Source: Candidatus Latescibacterota bacterium
GTDB lineage: Bacteria > JAAXHH01 > JABIQT01
Assembly: GCA_018667995.1 (NCBI GenBank)
Contig: JABIQT010000971.1
Coordinates: 1-12,205 of the forward strand
Length of the DNA stretch: 12,205 bases
Reading direction: 5' to 3'
Shown one piece after another: positions 6,817 through 12,205 of the stretch. A program made the position numbers and the translations under genes. Below the pieces are notes generated by a model. It was not told the DNA's origin. It did not search any database and was given only the letters and a program-made list of their open reading frames with translations. Within the stretch, counting starts at the first letter, position 1; each line of letters starts with the position of its first letter.

Positions 6817-7587
6817 ATGGGAAATCTAAACGACAGGTTCCGCCTCGATGGCTCAACGGCTGTGGTTACCGGAGCCAGCTTCGGATTAGGTTACGGGATC
6901 GCGGAAGGATTGGCTGAATCCGGCGCCAATATTGTGGCGGTCAGTCGCAGAGCTGAAAACTTGAAGGATGTACAGGCTGTAGTCGCTTCCTACGGTCGGG
7001 AGTGTCTTCCTGTGGTATGTGATGTTTCCGATCAGGACCAGGTGGATGCCATGGTGGCGCAAGCATTGGAGCGATTCGGACGCATAGACATTCTGGTGAA
7101 TAATGCTGGTATTATAAAGAGATCTCCTGCCGTAGATTTCACTGAGGCAGATTGGAAGTCCGTTATAGATGTGAATCTGAATGGGGTGTGGTACTGTTGT
7201 CAGGCGGCAGGGCGGGCAATGGTTTCTCAGAAGCGAGGAAAGATCATAAATATCGGTTCCGTTCTTAGTTTTCAGGGCGGAATACTCGTACCGTCCTATG
7301 CCGCGGCCAAGGGGGCTCTTGGGCAGCTGACCCAGGCGCTGGCGAACGAATGGGCTTCGGAGGGCGTAAACGTCAACGGTATCGCCCCGGGATACTGTGT
7401 GACGGCCAATACCGAAGCTCTACGTGCGGATGCTGGGCGCTCTGAAGCCATACTTGCGCGCATCCCTGCTGGTCGTTGGGGTACTCCAGATGATCTGAAG
7501 GGGGCGGCCGTATTTCTCGCTTCGGAGGCATCTGATTACATCCACGGCCACATGCTTGTAGTTGACGGAGGTTGGCTGGGTCGGTGA
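6817..7587 (+). CDS. kduD: KduD-like 2-dehydro-3-deoxy-D-gluconate 5-dehydrogenase (SDR family)
   Basis: The 256-residue SDR closely follows E. coli KduD as I recall it, notably LSFQGG...VPSY (150-161), the ANEWA region, IAPGY (189-193), a LRAD...RS segment, RIPAGRWG (215-222) and the C-terminal VVDGGWL. KduD interconverts 2-dehydro-3-deoxy-D-gluconate and 3-deoxy-D-glycero-2,5-hexodiulosonate in pectin, alginate-like or glycosaminoglycan uronate breakdown in the cytoplasm. Cofactor motif TGASFGLG is at 18-25, NNAG at 95-98, and Ser148, Tyr161 and Lys165 are the catalytic set. After strand two it has SRR (43-45) rather than an Asp, which in SDRs tends to favour NADP(H). The ATG at 6817 is chosen over 6760 because AAGGGAGAG lies just upstream and KduD proteins begin here. 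A related gluconate 5-dehydrogenase role is possible. The usual partner KduI is not in the window. Confidence 0.85.
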   Translation: MGNLNDRFRLDGSTAVVTGASFGLGYGIAEGLAESGANIVAVSRRAENLKDVQAVVASYGRECLPVVCDVSDQDQVDAMVAQALERFGRIDILVNNAGIIKRSPAVDFTEADWKSVIDVNLNGVWYCCQAAGRAMVSQKRGKIINIGSVLSFQGGILVPSYAAAKGALGQLTQALANEWASEGVNVNGIAPGYCVTANTEALRADAGRSEAILARIPAGRWGTPDDLKGAAVFLASEASDYIHGHMLVVDGGWLGR

Positions 7588-7624
7588 GATTCAATGCAGT
7601 CCATTCCGTTTTGTGAGAAATTCT

Positions 7625-7659
7625 GCAGCAACCAGGCTTAAACGAACAGATCTTGCTGC
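7625..7659. repeat. Inverted repeat downstream of kduD
   Basis: GCAGCAA (7625-7631) and TTGCTGC (7653-7659) form a perfect 7-bp stem with a 21-base loop, 38 bases after the kduD stop. No T-run follows directly, so a terminator role is uncertain. The rest of the 224-base gap to the sigma gene is AT-richer, includes a T-run at about 7771-7777, and shows no gene. Confidence 0.3.
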
Positions 7660-7811
7660 TCTGTTACCGCATTGCTACGTTTACATTACTTCCTCTCCAA
7701 ATGCTTTTATTCAAATCCTTCGCAGCTGTCCAGGCATTCACACTAGCTTGAGTCATCTTAGAGCAATAGCTTTTTTTGTCACATTTAGGGTCCTTCGCGA
7801 CAATACCGTGT

Positions 7812-8348
7812 ATGAAGCATTCCAATGACAAAAGCATCAAGTTCGACAGCCTCGTTCTAGAACACCATGTTAGGCTCCGCGCATTTGTTCGATCGCTTGG
7901 GGTAGATGCGGATTGGGTGGATGACTTATCTCAGGAAGCATTTATGACAGCCTACGAGGAGTGGGAGACATTCGACTCAAAGCGAGATTTTGGCAAATGG
8001 GTACGTGGTATCGCCGCGAATATCGTTCGGAACGAGATACGCAAACAATCCCGGAGACGGCGCATTCTTAACTCGGACCTCACACATTTACTATTGAATC
8101 ATCACGGGCAATTGGCAGAGCGATCTTTGCCTATGACCGTTGTAGCAATTCGGGCATGCCTGGCAAAATTGAATTCCGAAAACCGAAATATCATCCAAGG
8201 ACGATACGTTGATGGCTTCTCAATTCTTGAGCTTGCTGATCGGTTTGGTAAATCGGCGGCCAATATGCGGCAGATTCTGTTAAGGATCCGACGTCAGATT
8301 CGTTCATGCGTTGAGTCACACATCACAATGGAGGATTACCATGGGTGA
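7812..8348 (+). CDS. ECF-type RNA polymerase sigma-70 factor
   Basis: The 178-residue protein has sigma region 2 at about residues 13-80, including DLSQEAFMTAYEEW (38-51) and GKWVRGIAANIVRNEIRK (61-78). Region 4 is at about 112-166, with a helix-turn-helix around SILELADRFGKSAANMRQ. No region 3 is present, as in extracytoplasmic-function sigma factors. The style resembles the sigma-70 group described from Rhodopirellula and Verrucomicrobium. The ATG at 7812 is preferred to an in-frame TTG at 7776, since the added residues would match nothing in the family; neither has a clear Shine-Dalgarno. Its last eight bases overlap the FecR gene, whose ribosome site lies inside this gene, so the two are translationally coupled. 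The likely role is directing transcription of a small regulon when released by the adjacent anti-sigma. Which promoters it reads is unknown. Confidence 0.9.
   Translation: MKHSNDKSIKFDSLVLEHHVRLRAFVRSLGVDADWVDDLSQEAFMTAYEEWETFDSKRDFGKWVRGIAANIVRNEIRKQSRRRRILNSDLTHLLLNHHGQLAERSLPMTVVAIRACLAKLNSENRNIIQGRYVDGFSILELADRFGKSAANMRQILLRIRRQIRSCVESHITMEDYHG
8329..8348 (+). promoter_or_regulatory. Ribosome site and coupled stop/start between sigma and FecR genes
   Basis: GGAGG begins at about 8330, some seven bases before the ATG at 8341. The sigma TGA is at 8346-8348, so the start of the anti-sigma lies before the end of the sigma gene. This decides the FecR start over an in-frame TTG at 8311 and keeps sigma and anti-sigma production linked. 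Confidence 0.8.
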
Positions 8349-9783
8349 TGATCGCTTCGTGGAACTGTTGGGCTGTCTGCTGGATGGTGAATTATCAGAG
8401 GACGAGCTGTCGGAATTAGCCTTGTTGGCGAAGGATGATCCTGGACGTCAGCAGGAAATCCAGGTCCAGCTGGAAGGGGAAGAGCTGATCGCCCTTTCGA
8501 AAGATGACCTTCGCGATAGCACTCTTTTCTTATCAGCCCTTCAGAACCGGATTTCTCATGACACGTCCGGATCGCCGATAGGTACCAGACTGTCATTTAC
8601 CAGGCGTGGTGGTTGGCGAAATGTGTTGATTCCGAGCATGGTCAGTGCGGCCGCAATTGCTCTTATTATATCGGTTTTCATTTTTTGGTCTCCTGGCGAC
8701 CACAATAATGTGGCGCAATTAGTTCAGGCCGAAGGTCTGCTTCGATGGACTGGTGATGGTGGACGGATTGACGAAACGCTTGATGTTGGGAGGCCTTTGT
8801 CTGGCGGTACTTTGGAACTGTTAGCTCCGGATGCTGGAGCCACTTTACGGTTTGCTGACCAGACTTCCGTGACGATCTCCGGACTGGCCATGTTGACACT
8901 TTCAGAGTACTCTCAAAAAGTCCTGCATCTTCGGTACGGTGTCCTTTCAGCGAACGTTTCAATGCAACCCGAACAAGAGGCAATGGTTTTACACACGGTT
9001 AACGCGGAACTCCTGATCGAGGGTACGCAGTTCAGCGTAGTGGCCGATCCCTCGCTGACCCGACTCACTGTCCATGAGGGGCGCGTTCGGATTAAGCGAC
9101 TTTCCGATGGAGAAGAGGCGGAGATAGGTGCGGCACAGCAATCTATCGTTCGTATCGATGACCAGGATCCGTTGCGTGTAGTTGCCCTTGGTGAGTCTAA
9201 GTATTCCTGGCGTGCGAATCTCGCGGACGATGTAGCCGCTGGATGGTCGCAGGAAGACGCACTCTCTGCATATGGAACACAGGTCCGTAACGCGGTAGGT
9301 CAAGGCGAAATGACTGATGCTGATGCCAGGGATAGCTACATGCAGTTTGTGCTACAACTTAAGGCTGAGGCACGTCTCGGTGCGGTGCCAATGCAGACTC
9401 AAAGTCGGACTGGTGGACTTAGCGGTGACCGAGGGGGCGTGTCATACATGATTGCCTTCTCTGTGCCGAGAGGGAATGATGCCGTGCCAGTTATCTTGGC
9501 GGAGAACAGCCACTTTCGCATTCAGGGTCGGGTGCAGACGCCCGCTGATGTAGAGTTCGGATTCGCGGTGTTGGATGCAGACGGAAAAGCCGGCGGAAAA
9601 TACAGGACGATACAGAGCATAGATTCAGACTTCGATCTGGTGCTACCTGCATCGATTTTTGAGATGCTGGATAATCAAGGTATCCAGTCTGCATCAGGGC
9701 GGACACTCGTAACTTGGTGGTGTTCCGCGAATGATCGGGATATAGGTCTGGAGATAACCGGTGTTGCTCTGGATCGACCGTAA
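8341..9783 (+). CDS. FecR-domain membrane protein, probable anti-sigma factor
   Basis: The 480-residue protein is a single-pass membrane regulator. Residues 1-75 are an acidic helical cytoplasmic domain (LLDGELSEDELSEL at 13-26) of the kind that sits N-terminal to FecR domains in PVC bacteria and probably binds the sigma factor. Residues 97-117 are the transmembrane helix. Residues about 155-275 form a FecR-like beta domain with LEL...GATLRFADQTSVTISG and IEGTQFSVVAD...LTVHEGRV, which is diagnostic. Residues about 300-345 are helical. Residues 365-480 are a separate beta-rich domain facing the periplasm that I cannot name. It may be a ligand-binding module. Family knowledge says FecR proteins pass an envelope signal to the sigma factor. 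Unlike the Bacteroidota SusC-linked FecR, this one is longer and has the extra C-terminal domain. Nothing proves it is an anti-sigma rather than a sigma activator. Confidence 0.88.
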   Translation: MGDDRFVELLGCLLDGELSEDELSELALLAKDDPGRQQEIQVQLEGEELIALSKDDLRDSTLFLSALQNRISHDTSGSPIGTRLSFTRRGGWRNVLIPSMVSAAAIALIISVFIFWSPGDHNNVAQLVQAEGLLRWTGDGGRIDETLDVGRPLSGGTLELLAPDAGATLRFADQTSVTISGLAMLTLSEYSQKVLHLRYGVLSANVSMQPEQEAMVLHTVNAELLIEGTQFSVVADPSLTRLTVHEGRVRIKRLSDGEEAEIGAAQQSIVRIDDQDPLRVVALGESKYSWRANLADDVAAGWSQEDALSAYGTQVRNAVGQGEMTDADARDSYMQFVLQLKAEARLGAVPMQTQSRTGGLSGDRGGVSYMIAFSVPRGNDAVPVILAENSHFRIQGRVQTPADVEFGFAVLDADGKAGGKYRTIQSIDSDFDLVLPASIFEMLDNQGIQSASGRTLVTWWCSANDRDIGLEITGVALDRP

Positions 9784-9798
9784 TGACACACGAGCTGC

Positions 9799-9936
9799 AT
9801 GGAGATCCCAAAATCAGAAAATATGTATCTGCCTGGAATGTATCAGATGGTCCTATACGTGTGCACTGTAGTTCTTGTGCTTTTGGAGGAGCTGCGTTCT
9901 GTGACGAGAAATCTCAATAGAGGAGTCCTAACTTAG
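9799..9936 (+). CDS. Possible small membrane peptide of 45 residues
   Basis: An ATG at 9799 opens a 45-codon frame ending in TAG at 9934-9936. The predicted peptide has a short polar start, then a hydrophobic run (MVLYVCTVVLVLL, about residues 17-29) that could cross or enter the membrane, then a polar basic tail. It begins 15 bases after the FecR stop. No convincing Shine-Dalgarno precedes it, and a frame this short can occur by chance. It is listed because the hydrophobic pattern and position between two envelope genes are suggestive. It has no family I recognise. Confidence 0.25.
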   Translation: MEIPKSENMYLPGMYQMVLYVCTVVLVLLEELRSVTRNLNRGVLT

Positions 9937-9939
9937 CTG

Positions 9940-10053
9940 ATGGCGCACGCAATCGCTGCCATGGTCAAGAAGAGTCTGCGGGGGGAGTTGACCGGATTCG
10001 TGCGGAGAAAACGCCGGAATCTGCAGAGACTGATGGCACAGGAAACAGAATAG
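9940..10053 (+). CDS. Possible small basic peptide of 37 residues
   Basis: An ATG at 9940, three bases after the previous small ORF, opens a 37-codon frame ending in TAG at 10051-10053. The peptide is strongly basic in the middle (FVRRKRRNLQR) and has no hydrophobic segment. The only nearby AGGAG is some 15 bases upstream, too far for efficient initiation. It ends 33 bases before the GLPGLI start. It may be a real coupled small gene, a decayed gene fragment, or chance; I cannot decide. Confidence 0.2.
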   Translation: MAHAIAAMVKKSLRGELTGFVRRKRRNLQRLMAQETE

Positions 10054-10086
10054 GGAAGCACTGATCAGCAACAGAGGAGACTGAAA

Positions 10087-10869
10087 ATGAGAGCGATATT
10101 TTTCATAGCAATCCTGTCGATCGTGGGGGGAACGCCTCCGGACTCAACAGTCGCCCAGGAGTTTGATGGTGGGACCGTTTTTTACCAGAAGACGGTAAAG
10201 TATGGATTTGAGAGTGTATATGGCGGAGAAATCAGCGACCCTCGCAAACAGCAGTGGTTAGAATCATTGCCCAAGGAGGGGAAGCAGGTTGGGGTCCTCT
10301 ATTTTACTAAGAACATTGCTCGCTATGAAGGAGATTCCTCGGAGCAGGAAGCTCAGTCACCATCACTTCAATGGGCCATCCAAGGAGCTTTTAAGCGCCG
10401 GCCGCCAAAACCAGAACTGAAGCAGGTGTACTATGATTTCGACGCGAAAAGGAAGACGGAACAGGTTGGCTTTATGATGCGTGATTTTCTTATGGAGTCA
10501 GAGATAGATCGCCAGACCTGGAAGCTGACCAATAGACTTGTCAAGGTACACGGCTATACCTGCATGGCCGCCGAGAGGAAAGAAGGCGAAAAGAGCGTTA
10601 CTGCCTGGTTCGCCTCCGAGATCCCGGTGCATGTGGGACCTGACAGATACTTCGGATTGCCAGGCCTGATACTCGTAGTTGAAGTAGACGGCGAAACGGT
10701 TTATATGGCCACCTCCGTTACTTTGGTGCGGCCGGAGGATGATTCATTGGCGGAACTGGAAGATGGTAAAAAGATAAGCGAGAGTGAATTCGACAAGATA
10801 GTAGAAGAAAAGGTGCTGGAATTCAACGAGATCATGAAATCTGGCAAGGGGAATGGTAGCGGAAAGTAA
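10087..10869 (+). CDS. GLPGLI family secreted protein
   Basis: The 260-residue protein carries the family-defining GLPGLIL motif at residues 190-196. It is preceded by the typical region with WKLTNR (145-150), a conserved GYTCMAA patch (156-162) and TAWFASEIPVHVGP (172-185). The first 23 residues form a signal peptide with likely cleavage after TVA, so it is exported to the periplasm or cell surface. The C-terminus is charged and lysine/glutamate-rich. GLPGLI proteins are of unknown function; in Bacteroidota they are often encoded beside outer-membrane receptor genes, as here. The ATG at 10087 follows AGAGGAG at proper spacing. The next gene starts 36 bases downstream, so the two are probably co-transcribed. 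Charge pattern and motif make the family call firm, although the family is unusual next to a PVC-type sigma factor. Confidence 0.9.
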   Translation: MRAIFFIAILSIVGGTPPDSTVAQEFDGGTVFYQKTVKYGFESVYGGEISDPRKQQWLESLPKEGKQVGVLYFTKNIARYEGDSSEQEAQSPSLQWAIQGAFKRRPPKPELKQVYYDFDAKRKTEQVGFMMRDFLMESEIDRQTWKLTNRLVKVHGYTCMAAERKEGEKSVTAWFASEIPVHVGPDRYFGLPGLILVVEVDGETVYMATSVTLVRPEDDSLAELEDGKKISESEFDKIVEEKVLEFNEIMKSGKGNGSGK

Positions 10870-10905
10870 ACCGGTTAATCCGACTTTCGCAGGGGGATTT
10901 GGAAG

Positions 10906-12205
10906 ATGAGCTTTAAGCTCGGTTCGTTAAGTATAATTGTCCTCATGATAGGATCATTCAACCCCGCCTTCGCCCAGCATGCGATCAACGGCCGGATTAT
11001 AGATGAATATGGCGCACCGCTGCCCTATGCATCGATCGTTCTACTGACTCCCGCGGACTCCACCATGCAGTATTTTAAGGTGGCTGACAATAAAGGTCTA
11101 TACGAAATAAAGGGGATAATAGCGGACGATTATCTCATGCAATTCTCCTTTGCGACAAAAGAGACTATCTATGCCAACGTGACAATTCCGGCCGATCGCG
11201 GAGAGGGCTTTGGTGACCAGATCTTGAAAGCGGCCATGCGTGAAGCTTTGCAGGTGGTCGCCGAATACATCCCGATAGAAATAAAACAGGATACGGTGGC
11301 ATTTAATGCAAGAGCTTTTAAAACCGCACCAGGGGCTGTCGTCGAAGACCTCTTAGCGAAGATTCCTGGAATTGAAGTTGATGAGACAGGAAATGTCAAG
11401 GCCCTAGGCGAGAATGTGTCCCGGGTCCTTGTCGATGGAAAGGAGTTCTTCGGTACTGATCCCAAAGTAGCTACAAAGAACCTCCCGGCGGGCGCTGTAG
11501 AAAAAGTACAGGTGTATGACAAGAGGTCGGAAGAGGCAGAATTCATGGGGATAGATGATGGTGTTCGTGATCGGACCATCAATCTATTGCTCAATGAAGA
11601 CAGCAAGAAGGGCTACTTCGGGAGCAATGAACTCGGGGGTGGTACCGGAGAATTCTTCAAAACGGGCGGTAAGATATACCGTTTTTCCAGTAACTTTCAG
11701 AGTGCCCTTCTGGGGATGTATAACAATGTCAACGAGTTCAAATTTACCGGAAAGAACCAGGGGCAGTTCGGACAGCAGGTCAGTGGACTGAATACAACGA
11801 CCGCAGGTGGGTTGAATCTGTCGTACAATACTGAAGGGAGCAATCGGTATTTTGCGAGCTATCTGGTCAATTCTACAAAGACAAGTTTGGTCCAAAAGAA
11901 ATCAACGCGAAATTACATCGTCGGCGATTCTTTCTTACAAGTCGAAGACATGACGGAAAATGAGAGGAATACCCCTCATGAATTGAACGTGGGGGTGCGG
12001 CATAATGTCGGCAGGCTGCATAGCATGTCTATCGACGGAAATCTCGACATGGCAGCCGACAAATTGGCGAGCAAGGTGAAGGCAGCCACACGCCAGAATG
12101 GTTCTCTGGTTAACGATCTTGACAACATCACCACCAATAGGTCGGAATTGCTTAATGGCGATGTCAGGGCCGTCCATATTGCTAAGCTGAATGGCGATTT
12201 GACGC
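10906..12205 (+). CDS. Outer-membrane beta-barrel receptor with CarboxypepD_reg-like domain (partial, 433 codons)
   Basis: The gene starts at the ATG at 10906, about eight bases after an AGGGGGA motif, and runs off the window edge. Residues 1-23 are a signal peptide ending AFA. Residues about 26-95 form a carboxypeptidase-regulatory-like beta-sandwich (INGRIIDEYGAPLPYASIVLL). Residues about 128-230 form a TonB-type plug-like domain with PGAVVEDLLAKIPGIEVD (142-159), ILVDG-type RVLVDGKEFFGTDPK (173-187), ATKNLPAGAVEKVQVYD (189-205) and the IDDG...TINLLL stretch. The rest is the beginning of a beta-barrel. Proteins of this kind in Bacteroidota are TonB-dependent or TonB-like outer-membrane receptors, but no TonB box is visible in this part. 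Its substrate is unknown. It pairs with the GLPGLI gene 36 bases upstream, an arrangement common in Bacteroidota. Confidence 0.9.
   Translation, partial: MSFKLGSLSIIVLMIGSFNPAFAQHAINGRIIDEYGAPLPYASIVLLTPADSTMQYFKVADNKGLYEIKGIIADDYLMQFSFATKETIYANVTIPADRGEGFGDQILKAAMREALQVVAEYIPIEIKQDTVAFNARAFKTAPGAVVEDLLAKIPGIEVDETGNVKALGENVSRVLVDGKEFFGTDPKVATKNLPAGAVEKVQVYDKRSEEAEFMGIDDGVRDRTINLLLNEDSKKGYFGSNELGGGTGEFFKTGGKIYRFSSNFQSALLGMYNNVNEFKFTGKNQGQFGQQVSGLNTTTAGGLNLSYNTEGSNRYFASYLVNSTKTSLVQKKSTRNYIVGDSFLQVEDMTENERNTPHELNVGVRHNVGRLHSMSIDGNLDMAADKLASKVKAATRQNGSLVNDLDNITTNRSELLNGDVRAVHIAKLNGDLT

Larger units (their letters stand above)
9784..10086. other. 303-base gap between FecR and GLPGLI genes
   Basis: This stretch has no recognisable gene. 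It contains two successive short ORFs described separately and a good ribosome site (AGAGGAG) just before the GLPGLI start. I saw no strong hairpin with a T-run, so I find no terminator after the FecR gene, and transcription from the sigma/FecR genes could continue rightward. A promoter here for the outer-membrane genes is equally possible but not identifiable by eye. Confidence 0.5.

Noticed and set aside
11169-11606. A 145-codon minus-strand open frame
   Set aside because: It is antisense to the plug region of the outer-membrane receptor; the Ser/Thr/Ala-rich product is typical of an antisense shadow.
1-12205. CRISPR array, transposon ends, tRNA or rRNA genes
   Set aside because: No regularly spaced repeats, transposase-like frames, long terminal inverted repeats or RNA-gene signatures were seen on reading.

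Overview
The window carries nine complete genes of known or suspected type, two genes cut by its edges, and two doubtful small ORFs. No rRNA, tRNA, CRISPR array, transposase or integrase was seen. The base composition looks close to balanced. Several starts have good Shine-Dalgarno sequences (5424 minus; 5725, 6817, 8341 and 10087 plus). Taxonomic signals are mixed. The sigma factor and FecR-like anti-sigma pair resemble the type common in Planctomycetes, Verrucomicrobia and Lentisphaerae. The GLPGLI protein and the adjacent CarboxypepD_reg-plug outer-membrane receptor are typical of Bacteroidota. The best guess is a Gram-negative bacterium of the Bacteroidota/Rhodothermota/Balneolota side or a PVC bacterium with acquired outer-membrane genes; the window does not settle it.

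Left half (1-5424, all minus strand). From upstream to downstream on that strand the genes are: an SDR-family oxidoreductase (4675-5424), a von Willebrand A protein (3742-4629), a PP2C-like phosphatase (2968-3738), a kinase-TM-TPR protein (935-2941), and the N-terminal half of a MATE transporter (1-732). The VWA, PP2C and kinase genes lie 3 and 26 bases apart and form a phosphorylation triad. Its gene content parallels the TerY-P triad, but the kinase has a membrane anchor and six TPRs instead of a zinc ribbon. The kinase and phosphatase presumably act on a common target, with the VWA protein as partner or substrate.

Middle (5425-7587). A 300-base divergent intergenic region holds nested inverted repeats. 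It separates the SDR gene from a plus-strand gene for a secreted protein of unknown family (5725-6702). That is followed by a KduD-like dehydrogenase (6817-7587), which suggests uronate/polysaccharide catabolism. A 13-base palindrome sits just upstream of kduD.

Right half (7588-12205, plus strand). An ECF-type sigma factor (7812-8348) overlaps its FecR-like membrane anti-sigma (8341-9783). After a 303-base gap with two possible small ORFs come a GLPGLI-family secreted protein (10087-10869) and an outer-membrane beta-barrel receptor running off the end (10906-12205). This looks like a cell-surface signalling unit placed beside an outer-membrane unit it could control, but that link is inference from position only.
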